64,000 nucleotides of DNA from Thalassobaculum_A sp040219615 (GTDB lineage: Bacteria; Pseudomonadota; Alphaproteobacteria; Thalassobaculales; Thalassobaculaceae), in contig NZ_JAVJSE010000010.1 in assembly GCF_040219615.1 (NCBI RefSeq), positions 372,001 to 436,000 on the forward strand, given 5' to 3'. The notes beneath the pieces are model-generated. The model did not search any database. It worked only from the letters and a program-made list of their open reading frames with translations, and was not told where the DNA came from. How positions within the stretch are numbered: the stretch's first letter is position 1; each line of letters begins with the position of its first letter. Positions 24,100 through 32,370 of the stretch are shown here, piece by piece. Both the position numbers and the translations under genes were made by a program.

Positions 24100-26148
24100 T
24101 CAGCCCTCCCTGACCGCGATGTCCAGCCAGCCATGCACGGTCGCCGTCGCGCGGTCGCCGGCCCGCAGCAGCACCGTGGTGGTCTCCGACTCGACCAGCG
24201 CCGGCCCTTCCAGGGCCTGGCCGGCGGCCAGCTCCGGGAAGGCGTAGACCTCGGCCGCCGTCCAGCCGCCCAGATAGACCTCGCGGCGGCCCTTCGGCGC
24301 GGCCGGCCTGCGGTCCTCGACCGTCGGCTCGCCCGGCAGGCCCGGCAGCACGCCGACCGTCGCGACCCGGGCGTTGACCAGCACCGGCTGCTGCTCCGGC
24401 AGGCTGTAGGCATACAGCTCGTCGTGCCGGGCCTCGAAGGCGCGCTTCAGCTTCGCCATCGCGTCCGGCGCCTTCAGGTCGATGTCGCCGAGGGCCACGT
24501 CGATCTCGAACACCTGCTCGCCGTAGCGCATGTCGGCCGATCGCCGGGCGACGATCTCGCCGTCGAACCAGGTCTCCATGCGCGCCCTGCCGTCGCCGGC
24601 CATGCGGGCGTACAGCGCGTCAACCGCGTCGACGTCCAGGGTGTCGGCCTCGCCCAGGAAGGACTGCACGGCCTCCAGGCGCAGCGCCGTCGTCAGCATC
24701 CCCCAGGCCGACAGCACCGAGGCCATGCGCGGCACCACCACCCGCTTCATGCCGAGCATGCGCGCCAGTTCGGTGACGTGCAGGCCGGCCGCCCCGCCGA
24801 AGCCGAGCAGGCCGAACCGCCGCGGATCGACGCCGCGGCGCACGGTGACCGCGCGGATGCCCTCGGCCATCTGGGTGTTCATCACCCGGTGCACGCCCTC
24901 GGCCGCCGCCAGCGCGTCGACGCCGAGCGCCGCCCCGAGTTCCCCGAACGCCGCCAGGGCCGCGTCGCGGTCGAGCCGGCTGCGGCCGCCGGCGAAGTTG
25001 TCCGGGTCCAGGAAGCCGAGCACCACGCTGGCGTCGGTGACGGTCGGGCTGGTGCCGCCGCGACCGTAGCAGATCGGCCCCGGCCGCGAGCCGGCGCTCT
25101 CCGGGCCGACCGTCAGCAGGCCGCCGGCGACCGGCCGGGCGATCGAGCCTCCGCCGGCGCCAAGGGTGACGATGTCCAGGCTCGGCATGGCGATGCGCTC
25201 GTTCGCCATGGTCCGGTTGCTCGACAGCACCACCTCGCCGTTCATGATCATCGAGATGTCGGTCGAGGTGCCGCCGACGTCGAAGGTGATCAGGTCGGGC
25301 GCCTGCATCATCTCGGCGATCCGCCGGCCGCCGGCCAGCCCGCCGGCCGGGCCCGACAGCACGGTGCCGGCGGCGATCCGCACCGCCTCGCCGACCGGCG
25401 CCACGCCGCCATGGGAGAAGATGATGAGCAGCGGCCCGGCGAAGCCGGCCCGCTTCAGCCGCCGCTCCAGCCCCTCCAGGTAGCCCTTGATGAGCGGCGC
25501 CACATAGGCGTTCACCACCGTGGTCGAGACCCGCTCGTACTCCTTGATCTGCGGCAGCACGTCGGAGGACAGCGAGACGTTGACGCCGGGCATCGCCTCG
25601 CGGATCGCCGCCAGGGTCTCCCGCTCGTGCGCGTCGTTGCGGTAGGAGTGCAGGTAGGCGACCGCGACCGCCCCGACGCCCTCGGCCTTCAGCCCGGCGA
25701 TCGCCGCGTCCAGCGAGGCGCGGTCGAGCGGGGTCTCGACCCGGCCGTCGGCGCGCATGCGCTCGCGCACCCCGAACCGGAGGTGACGCGGCACCAGCGG
25801 CGCCTGGCGCGCCAGCCGGAGGTTGTAGCGCTCGGGCTTCAGGCCCTCGCGCATCTCCAGCACGTCGCGGTGGCCCTGAGTGGTCAGCAGCCCGACCTTG
25901 GCGCCCTTGCGCTCGAGCAGGGCGTTGGTGGCGACCGTCATGCCGTGCAGCACCTGGTCGGTCTGCGCCAGCAGGTCGGCAAGCGGCAGGCCGACCGCCT
26001 CGCTCAAGCGGTCCAGCCCGTCCATGAAGCCGATCGCCTGGTCCTCGGGCGTGCTGGCGGCCTTGACGAAGGTGACCTTGCCGTCGCCATCGACCGCGAC
26101 CAGGTCCGTGAAGGTGCCGCCGACGTCCACCGCGATACGATAGCTCAT
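24100..26148 (-). CDS. Hydantoinase/oxoprolinase subunit A (HyuA)
   Basis: 682 residues. An actin-like ATPase fold starts at once with the phosphate motif 'DVGGTFTDLVAVD' (near 8); a second is 'TFDVGGTSTDISMI' (near 290) and a third 'LLGFGGAAGLHV' (near 460). The middle and end match HyuA/5-oxoprolinase A. The start overlaps the stop of hyuB by 4 bp (ATGA), so the pair is translationally coupled and works as an ATP-dependent cyclic-amide hydrolase. Candidate substrates are 5-oxoproline, N-methylhydantoin or a hydantoin; the neighbouring ChaC gene favours 5-oxoproline, but this is inference. Confidence 0.9.
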   Translation of the reverse strand: MSYRIAVDVGGTFTDLVAVDGDGKVTFVKAASTPEDQAIGFMDGLDRLSEAVGLPLADLLAQTDQVLHGMTVATNALLERKGAKVGLLTTQGHRDVLEMREGLKPERYNLRLARQAPLVPRHLRFGVRERMRADGRVETPLDRASLDAAIAGLKAEGVGAVAVAYLHSYRNDAHERETLAAIREAMPGVNVSLSSDVLPQIKEYERVSTTVVNAYVAPLIKGYLEGLERRLKRAGFAGPLLIIFSHGGVAPVGEAVRIAAGTVLSGPAGGLAGGRRIAEMMQAPDLITFDVGGTSTDISMIMNGEVVLSSNRTMANERIAMPSLDIVTLGAGGGSIARPVAGGLLTVGPESAGSRPGPICYGRGGTSPTVTDASVVLGFLDPDNFAGGRSRLDRDAALAAFGELGAALGVDALAAAEGVHRVMNTQMAEGIRAVTVRRGVDPRRFGLLGFGGAAGLHVTELARMLGMKRVVVPRMASVLSAWGMLTTALRLEAVQSFLGEADTLDVDAVDALYARMAGDGRARMETWFDGEIVARRSADMRYGEQVFEIDVALGDIDLKAPDAMAKLKRAFEARHDELYAYSLPEQQPVLVNARVATVGVLPGLPGEPTVEDRRPAAPKGRREVYLGGWTAAEVYAFPELAAGQALEGPALVESETTTVLLRAGDRATATVHGWLDIAVREG

Positions 26149-27806
26149 CGCCCGCCCCCGTTTCCGGTCACCAGGCCGTCCCGCCGGTCGCGCTCGCGCG
26201 CCGCCGGCTCCCGCTCGCCGGGCGGCCCCCAGCCGCCGCCACCGCCGGAATGGATCTCGAAGACGGAATGCGCAGGCACGGGGACTCCTTCGGACTTGCT
26301 GGCCAGGACAACCGGGTCGGCCCCGGGCGGGTGCATGAGGTAGTGGTGCGGTGCGCCGTCCGCGCCGCCCAGCATGCCGCGGGCGCCGTGGCGCAGGCCG
26401 TCGCCGGCGGTGTTGGCGACCGCCGGCTCGTCGGTCTCGACCGTCATCTCCAGGTCGACGCCCTCGCCGCCCACGAACCGGCCGTCGCCGCCGGAATCCG
26501 GACGGAACTCGTGGCGCCCGAAGAACAGCGGGAAGCGCGCCTCGGCGACCTCGACCGAGCCGAACTTCAGGCCGCCGGCGGAGTGCCACTCGCCGGCGTT
26601 GTGCCAGCCGTCGCCGCCGGACGAGGCGCCGCCGCCGGGCCGGGCGTGGAACATGTGCCAGATGAACGGCCGGCCGCTGCGCGGGTCGACGCCCTTCAGC
26701 GCGATCCGCAGCCGCCGGCCCCAGCCGCCCATGGCCCGCTCCGGGCAGGCGGCGGACAACGCCACCACCACGGCCTCGATGATCTCGTTGCTGCAGTGCG
26801 AGGTGCACATGGTGACCGGCGCGCCCGGCTCGGGATCGACGATGCTCCCGCGCCGCGTCAGGATCGTCAGCGGCCGCACCAGCCCCTCGTTCTTGGCGAT
26901 GCCGGCGTCCAGCAGGAACGACAGGGCGATGATCACTGCCGAGCGGGTGTTGGCGACCGAGGAGTTGACGAAGCTGGTCACCTGCGGCGCGCAGTCGCGC
27001 AGATCGACGGTGATGTCGGAACCGCTGACCGTCACTCGGGCGCGGATCGGGATGTCGTCATTGCCGCGCCCGTCGTCGTCCAGCCAGGCCTCGCCGAGAT
27101 AGGTGCCGTCCTTCCAGCCAGCGATGTTCTCGCGGGTCTGCGCCTCGGTCGCGTCGATCACCCGGGTAACCGCGCCCATGATGGTGTCGCGGTCGAACTC
27201 GCGGGCCAGCGCCTGCACCCGGCGCTCGGCCAGCAGGACCGAGCCGATCTGCGCCGACAGGTCGCCCTCGAAGTCGCGGGCGTGGCGGACGTTGGCCTTC
27301 AGCATGCGCAGCACGTCGCGGCGCATCACGCCCTTGTCGTAGAACCGGATCGGCGGCAGCCGCAGGCCCTCCTGCCAGATCTCGCGCGCCGCGGCGTTGT
27401 AGGCGCCGTAGGTGGCGCCGCCGATGTCGGAATGATGGGCCCGGTTGATCGCCCAGAACGCCAGCTCGCCTTCCAGGAAGATCGGCACGAAGGCGGTCAC
27501 GTCCGGCAGATGACTGCCGCCGGCATAGGGGTCGTTCAGCAGGAACACGTCGCCCGGGTGGATGTCGCCGGCGAACGCCTCGTTGATCGCCTTGGCCGCC
27601 GGCTGCAGCGCGCCGACATGCACCGGGATGTGCTCGGCCTGCGCGACCAGCTGGGCGTCGGCGCCGCAGATCGCGGTCGAGAAGTCGCGGCTGGAGTTCA
27701 GGATCTGCGAGAACGAGGTGCGCAGCATCGCCTCGCCCATCTCCTCGACGATGCCGGTCAGGCGGTGGTGGATCACCGAGACCGTGATCGGGTCGCTGGC
27801 GCTCAT
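26145..27806 (-). CDS. Hydantoinase/oxoprolinase subunit B (HyuB)
   Basis: 553 residues. Family blocks: 'SSRDFSTAICGADAQLVAQ' (near 38), 'HPGDVFLLNDPYAGGSHLPD' (near 82), 'NRAHHSDIGG' (near 120) and, late, 'RPGGGASSGGDGWHN'. The protein ends in a Gly/Arg-rich tail. It is the partner of HyuA, which follows with a 4-bp overlap. The start at 27806 begins MSASDPITVSVIHH, typical of the family. It is divergent from the isochorismatase-like gene across 168 bp, where the promoter must lie. Confidence 0.92.
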   Translation of the reverse strand: MSASDPITVSVIHHRLTGIVEEMGEAMLRTSFSQILNSSRDFSTAICGADAQLVAQAEHIPVHVGALQPAAKAINEAFAGDIHPGDVFLLNDPYAGGSHLPDVTAFVPIFLEGELAFWAINRAHHSDIGGATYGAYNAAAREIWQEGLRLPPIRFYDKGVMRRDVLRMLKANVRHARDFEGDLSAQIGSVLLAERRVQALAREFDRDTIMGAVTRVIDATEAQTRENIAGWKDGTYLGEAWLDDDGRGNDDIPIRARVTVSGSDITVDLRDCAPQVTSFVNSSVANTRSAVIIALSFLLDAGIAKNEGLVRPLTILTRRGSIVDPEPGAPVTMCTSHCSNEIIEAVVVALSAACPERAMGGWGRRLRIALKGVDPRSGRPFIWHMFHARPGGGASSGGDGWHNAGEWHSAGGLKFGSVEVAEARFPLFFGRHEFRPDSGGDGRFVGGEGVDLEMTVETDEPAVANTAGDGLRHGARGMLGGADGAPHHYLMHPPGADPVVLASKSEGVPVPAHSVFEIHSGGGGGWGPPGEREPAARERDRRDGLVTGNGGGR

Positions 27807-27974
27807 GTTGTCGGTCCGTCAGGTTGGCGGGCGAGGCGTCGAGTCGGGCGCCCCTGGTCGCCGCCATGGTAGACGGCGGCGCGGCCGGAATGAAACCGCC
27901 GTGACGCGGTGCGGCGGACCGGCCGAACCGCTATGCTGGAGGTGCACACGCCGTCCGAACCGGGAGCGACCGCC

Positions 27975-28508
27975 ATGCCCGCCCTCGACCGCGCGACCGC
28001 GCTGCTGCTGGTCGTCGACTTCCAGGCCCGGCTGATGCCGGCGATCGACCAGGGCGAAGCGGCGGTCGCCAACGCCCGCCGGCTGCTGGATGCCGCCGCC
28101 CTGTTCGAGGTGCCGGCGCTGTTCACCGAGCAGAACCCGGCTGGCCTGGGCCCGACGGTCCCGGCGCTGGCGCCCGATCCGGCCCGGGTGTTCGCCAAGA
28201 TGACCTTCGATGCGACCCGTACCCCCGGCTTCCTCGACCGGGTCCCGGCCGACCGGCAGGTCGTGGTGGCCGGCTGCGAGGCGCATGTCTGCTTGCTGCA
28301 GACCGTGCTCGGCCTGCTCGACGCCGGCCGCCGGCTGTGGGTGGTGCGCGACGCCGTCGGCTCGCGCCGGGCCGAGAGCAAGGAGGCCGCCCTCGACCGC
28401 ATGGCCCGCCACGGCGCCGAGATCGTGACCGCCGAGATGGTGGTGTTCGAGTGGCTGCAGTCGGCCGAGCACCCGCGCTTCCGCGAGGCGCTGCGGCTGA
28501 TCAGATAG
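27975..28508 (+). CDS. Isochorismatase-like cysteine hydrolase
   Basis: 177 residues. The catalytic triad of the family is complete: D15 (LLVVDFQ), K75 (VFAKMTF) and C106 (GCEAHVCLLQT), with the cis-peptide region just before the Cys. Relatives hydrolyse nicotinamide, N-carbamoylsarcosine, biuret or isochorismate. The ATG at 27975 has GGGAG upstream and gives the normal length; the ATG at 27933 would add 14 residues. It is divergent from hyuB, and a shared cyclic-amide pathway is possible because N-carbamoyl amidases belong to this family. The substrate is unknown. Confidence 0.88.
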   Translation: MPALDRATALLLVVDFQARLMPAIDQGEAAVANARRLLDAAALFEVPALFTEQNPAGLGPTVPALAPDPARVFAKMTFDATRTPGFLDRVPADRQVVVAGCEAHVCLLQTVLGLLDAGRRLWVVRDAVGSRRAESKEAALDRMARHGAEIVTAEMVVFEWLQSAEHPRFREALRLIR

Positions 28509-28522
28509 AGGGACGCGGTGGG

Positions 28523-28652
28523 TGGGTTCCGGCTCCGCCCCGCCTCCGGCGGTCCGGTCCGGAATGACGTTTGGGAAAGGGAGGCGCCGGTTCACCACCC
28601 CGACGTCATTCCGGACGGATGCGCCGCCCCGGCGCGGCCGAGCCGGAACCCA
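28523..28652. repeat. Paired inverted repeat, family A copy 2
   Basis: The left half (28523-28569) runs from TGGGTTCCGG to CCGGAATGACG. After a 34-base spacer the right half (28604-28652) runs from CGTCATTCCGG to CCGGAACCCA. Each half is itself partly palindromic. The element fills the gap between the convergent isochorismatase and enolase-superfamily genes. Confidence 0.88.
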
Positions 28653-28663
28653 CCCGCTGCTCC

Positions 28664-29749
28664 CTACCCGTCCGCGAAGCGCTCGACCGCGTCCGGGTCG
28701 AAGCGGAAGCCGAGGCCGGGGCGGTCGGGGATCAGCAGGTCGCCGTCGACCATCTCCAGCTTCTCCTGGAACAGCCCGTCGAACCACGGCATGTGCTCGG
28801 CATAGCTGACGTTCGACAGCGCCCCGCAGAGCTGCAGGCAGTGCTCGGTGAACAGGTGCGGGCTGACCGGCACGTCGTAGGCCGCCGCCATGTGCGCGAC
28901 GCGGACCCATTCGGTGATGCCGCCGACCCGCTCCAGGTCGGGCATCAGCACGTCGGCCGACTTGCGCTCCAGCATGTCGCGGAAGCCGTAGCGGCCGTAC
29001 TCGGTTTCGCCGCTGGCGACCGGGGTGTCGATCTCGGCAGCGACCCGGGCCGAGCCCTCCAGGTCGTAGGCCTGCACCGGCTCCTCGAACCAGGTCAGGT
29101 CGAAGGCCTCGAGCTTGCGCCCCAATCGGATCGCGTGGTCGACCGACAGGCCCTGGTTGGCGTCGGCCATCAGTTTGATGCGGCCGCCGATCGCCGAGCG
29201 CACGGCGGCGACCCGCTCCAGGTCCTCGCCGAGGTCGGGCTTGCCTATCCGCATCTTCACCGCCTTGAAGCCCCGGGCGACGAAATCCTTGGCCTGCGCC
29301 TCCAGCTCCGGGATCGTCATCGACGCCCACAGCCCGCCCGATGCGTAAGTCGGCACCCGGTCGCGCCGGCGCCCCAGCAGCCGCGACACCGAGGCGCCGA
29401 GCGACTGGCCGAGGATGTCCCAGCACGCCCAGTCGACCGCGGCGATCCCGAACAGCGACACGCCCTTGTGGCCGAGGAAGTTGATCTCGTCCCACATCTC
29501 GTCGAAGCGCGCCGTGGTGTCGCGCGGGTCCTTGCCGACCGCGCGCTCGCCGAGCATCCGGACCATCGCCTCCAGCACCGGCACCCGGTGCCGGCCGATC
29601 GCCCAGAGGTAGCTTTCGCCGGTGATGCCCTCGTCGGTATCGAGCCAGACCAGCAGCCCGGATACCCCCTCGATTCGGTGGATCGAGGTGCCGATCGGCT
29701 TGTCGAAGGGGATGTGGATGCGCCGGGTGCGCAGGCCGGTGATCTTCAT
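28664..29749 (-). CDS. Mandelate racemase/muconate lactonizing-type enzyme
   Basis: 361 residues of the enolase superfamily. The N-terminal capping domain spans about 1-125. The barrel carries K165-x-R167 (AVKMRIG), metal ligands D196 (MADANQG), E222 (WFEEPV) and E248 (ASGETEY), D271, and H298 (SPHLF), which together form the Lys/His acid-base pair of the mandelate racemase subgroup. The second Lys of KxK is Arg here. Likely an acid-sugar dehydratase or racemase. GGAG precedes the start. No sugar transporter is adjacent, so the substrate is open. Confidence 0.88.
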   Translation of the reverse strand: MKITGLRTRRIHIPFDKPIGTSIHRIEGVSGLLVWLDTDEGITGESYLWAIGRHRVPVLEAMVRMLGERAVGKDPRDTTARFDEMWDEINFLGHKGVSLFGIAAVDWACWDILGQSLGASVSRLLGRRRDRVPTYASGGLWASMTIPELEAQAKDFVARGFKAVKMRIGKPDLGEDLERVAAVRSAIGGRIKLMADANQGLSVDHAIRLGRKLEAFDLTWFEEPVQAYDLEGSARVAAEIDTPVASGETEYGRYGFRDMLERKSADVLMPDLERVGGITEWVRVAHMAAAYDVPVSPHLFTEHCLQLCGALSNVSYAEHMPWFDGLFQEKLEMVDGDLLIPDRPGLGFRFDPDAVERFADG

Positions 29750-29790
29750 GTGAGGCTCCGTGCTGCAGTTGCCGGATCGAGCGTCCCGAG

Positions 29791-29899
29791 CAAGCCCTTC
29801 GCGGCCCCGGCTGTTCGCCGGGGCACCTCAGGGCGACAGGATTGTGCTGATTCTATCGCCCTGAGGCGCGCCCGCGAAGCGGGTGCCGCGAAGGGCTTG
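29791..29899. repeat. Dispersed stem-loop repeat, family B copy 2
   Basis: A nested structure. The outer arms are CAAGCCCTTCGCGG (29791-29804) and CCGCGAAGGGCTTG (29886-29899), perfect over 14 bp. The inner arms are CCTCAGGGCGA (29826-29836) and TCGCCCTGAGG (29856-29866), perfect over 11 bp. Core sequence and geometry match the copy at 17772-17833. It lies upstream of the enolase-superfamily gene rather than at a gene end. Confidence 0.85.
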
Positions 29900-29981
29900 C
29901 CGCGGAGGGACTCTGACGGCTGTGGAATGGCCAGGACTCACGATATCGCCGTTGGGTCGCTGCAGGAACGCGGGCACGGAG

Positions 29982-30164
29982 ATGATCCAGGAGCCCCCAC
30001 CTGACCAGGACGGGCCGCAACGGCCGGCGCCCCCGCCAGCGAAGCGCGACCGGAGGGGAAAACGGACCGGCTCCCTGGCTGACCACTTCGCGGCATCGCC
30101 GTTGCGCATCTCCGGCGTTCGGATCGAGCGCAGGCGCGACGGGACGCGCGACATCGAGCTGTAA
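29982..30164 (+). CDS. Possible small basic protein, 60 aa
   Basis: Not recognised. The candidate starts MIQEPPPDQDG, passes through a Pro/Lys/Arg-rich stretch (KRDRRGKRTG) and ends DHFAASPLRISGVRIERR...DIEL. It fills the only space between the family B repeat and the convergent SDR gene. The ribosome-binding site is poor and no partner is evident, so this could be a chance frame in GC-rich DNA. Confidence 0.35.
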   Translation: MIQEPPPDQDGPQRPAPPPAKRDRRGKRTGSLADHFAASPLRISGVRIERRRDGTRDIEL

Positions 30165-30183
30165 GTCGCAGGGGTCCGCCCCC

Positions 30184-30900
30184 CTAGATCGGCTGCCCCG
30201 CCGGCAGCACCATGACTCTCGGCACGAGTACATGCGCCGGCTGCTCCACGGCGAACACCACGGCGCGGGCCACGTCGTCGGGCAGCAGCGGCTCGGGCAC
30301 GTTCTGCACCACCTCGGGGCGGACCGCGTGATCGCGGTGCAGGTCGGTGCGGACCAGGCCGGGCTCGACCACCGAGACCTTCACGCCGCTGCCGGCCAGT
30401 TCCATGCGCAGCGCCTCGCACAGCGCCTCGACCGCGTATTTGGTGGCGGCGTAGCCGCCGGCGTTCGGGCGCACCTTGGTGCCGAGAACCGAGCCGGTCA
30501 TCAGCAGGTGGCCGCTGCCCTGGGCCTTGAAGTGCTTCGCCAGGGTGTAGGCGAAGCGGAAGGCGGCGTCGACGTTGACCCGGATCATCTCCGACAGGGC
30601 GTCCAGGTCGATGTCCTCGACCGGGCCGCTGTGGATCAGCCCGGCATTGGCGAAGGCGATGTCGACCCGGCCGAACCGCTCGACCGCCAGCTCTACCAGC
30701 GCGCCCGGGGTCGCCGGGTCCGCCACGTCGCCGGCCAGCACCGCGCAGTCCGGCAGCCGGGCGGCGTGGCTCTCCAGCACCTCGCGCCGCCGGCCGTGCA
30801 GCACCAGCTTGACGCCGCGCGCCGACAGCGCCTCGGCCGACGCCAGGCCGATGCCGCTGGTGCCGCCGGTGATGACCGCGACCTTGCCTGCCAGTGTCAT
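30184..30900 (-). CDS. SDR-family oxidoreductase
   Basis: 238 residues of the classical short-chain dehydrogenase family. The cofactor motif is TGGTSGIG (11-18), NAG is in 'IAFANAGLIHSG', and the catalytic YxxxK is in 'GYAATKYAVEA' with the upstream Ser in 'LLMTGSVLG'. The basic residues after the second strand (HGRRREVL) suggest NADP(H). The gene begins 4 bp after the stop of the M20 peptidase gene, so the two are one operon. Substrate unknown. Confidence 0.92.
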   Translation of the reverse strand: MTLAGKVAVITGGTSGIGLASAEALSARGVKLVLHGRRREVLESHAARLPDCAVLAGDVADPATPGALVELAVERFGRVDIAFANAGLIHSGPVEDIDLDALSEMIRVNVDAAFRFAYTLAKHFKAQGSGHLLMTGSVLGTKVRPNAGGYAATKYAVEALCEALRMELAGSGVKVSVVEPGLVRTDLHRDHAVRPEVVQNVPEPLLPDDVARAVVFAVEQPAHVLVPRVMVLPAGQPI

Positions 30901-30904
30901 CGTC

Positions 30905-32317
30905 CTATCCCTTCGACTTGGTGATTCCGGCCATGCGGGCCAGCACTGCGGCGTTCGAGCGGATGCCGTTGTGGAAGCACACCAGCTCGAACTTCTCGTT
31001 CGGCGAATGCACCTTGTCGTCCTCCAGCCCGAAGCCGAGCAGGATCGAGTCGATGCCGAGATACTTGCGGATCGAGCCGACCGCCGGGATCGAGCCGCCG
31101 GTGCCGATCAGATAGGCCTCCTTGCCGAACACGTCGGCGAGGGCCTGGCGGGCGGCGCCGAGATAGGGCGAATCGGTCGGCACCCGGATCGCCGGCGAGC
31201 CGCCGATGTCGGAGAACTCGGCCGTGTAGCCGGCCGGCAGCCGGTCGGTCACGAACCTGCGGAAGTTCTCGGCGATCGCCTTCGGATCCTGGTCCGGCAC
31301 CAGCCGGCAGGAGATCTTGGCCATCGCCTCGGCGGCAATCACGGTCTTGCCGCCGGCCCCGGTGTAGCCGCCCAGGATGCCGTTGACGTCGCAGGTCGGG
31401 CGCGCCCACTGCCGCTCGATGGCGCTGAACCCGGCCTCGCCGCCGTCGGCCGAGGGCAGGCCGATGTCGGCCATCGCCTCCTGCTCGTCGTAGCCGAGCG
31501 CCTCCCACTGCGCCTTCTCGTTGGCGCCGGCCGGGATCACGTCGTCATAGAAATGCGGGATCCGGATGCGGCCGTTGGCGTCGTGCAGCTCGCCGATGAT
31601 GCGGGCCAGCAGGTTCAGCGGGTTGACGACCACGCCGCCGTACATGCCGGAGTGCAGGTCGCGGCTGGGCCCGCGCAGGATCACCTCCTGGTAGACCATG
31701 CCGCGCAGGCTGTAGGTGATCGCCGGCTGGTCGACGTCCCACATGCCGGTGTCGCAGACGATGCAGGCGTCGGCCTTCAGCTCGCCGGCGTTGGCCTGGA
31801 TGAACGGGTCGAGCGACGGGCTGCCGCACTCCTCCTCGCCCTCCAGCAGCACGGTGACCCGGCAAGGCAGGGTGCCGTGGACGTCGCGCCAGGCGCGGAA
31901 CGCCTCGATCCAGGTCATCACCTGGCCTTTGTCGTCGACCGCGCCGCGCGCCACGATGCGCTTGCCGCGCTCGGCGTCGACCAGCACCGGCTCGAACGGC
32001 CCGCTGTTCCACAGCTCAAGCGGATCGGCCGGCTGCACGTCGTAGTGGCCGTAGTACAGCAGGTGCGGGGCGTCCCCGCCCGGCCCCGGGTGCTGCGCCA
32101 CCACCATCGGATGGCCGGTGGTCGGCCGCACCGCCGCTTCGAAGCCGAGGCCGGCCAGCTCGTCGGCCATCCATTGCGCGGCCCGCTGGACATCGTCCTT
32201 GAAGGCCGGGTCGGTGGACACGCTGGGGATCCGCAGGATGTCGAACAGCCGCTCGACCGAGGCGTCGAGATTGGCGTCGACGCGCTCCAGCACCTGGGCG
32301 ACGGGAAGCTCGGGCAT
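30905..32317 (-). CDS. M20-family dipeptidase (DUG1/CNDP2-like)
   Basis: 470 residues. Metal and catalytic residues are visible in 'LLYYGHYDVQP' (H, D), 'GAVDDKGQ' (bridging D), 'LLEGEEECGSPSLDPFI' (catalytic and metal Glu), 'VCDTGMWD' and a late 'LVCFHNGI' His. The lid domain carries 'DLHSGMYGG'. Overall this is the M20 group of cytosolic nonspecific dipeptidases, several of which cleave Cys-Gly. GGAG precedes the start at 32317. The SDR gene follows after 4 bp. A Cys-Gly role would link it to ChaC, but that is inference. Confidence 0.9.
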   Translation of the reverse strand: MPELPVAQVLERVDANLDASVERLFDILRIPSVSTDPAFKDDVQRAAQWMADELAGLGFEAAVRPTTGHPMVVAQHPGPGGDAPHLLYYGHYDVQPADPLELWNSGPFEPVLVDAERGKRIVARGAVDDKGQVMTWIEAFRAWRDVHGTLPCRVTVLLEGEEECGSPSLDPFIQANAGELKADACIVCDTGMWDVDQPAITYSLRGMVYQEVILRGPSRDLHSGMYGGVVVNPLNLLARIIGELHDANGRIRIPHFYDDVIPAGANEKAQWEALGYDEQEAMADIGLPSADGGEAGFSAIERQWARPTCDVNGILGGYTGAGGKTVIAAEAMAKISCRLVPDQDPKAIAENFRRFVTDRLPAGYTAEFSDIGGSPAIRVPTDSPYLGAARQALADVFGKEAYLIGTGGSIPAVGSIRKYLGIDSILLGFGLEDDKVHSPNEKFELVCFHNGIRSNAAVLARMAGITKSKG

Positions 32318-32370
32318 GGGGGACTCCGGGTTGGACCGGAGCCGAGGTTAACCGCGGAATCGTCCGCCCG

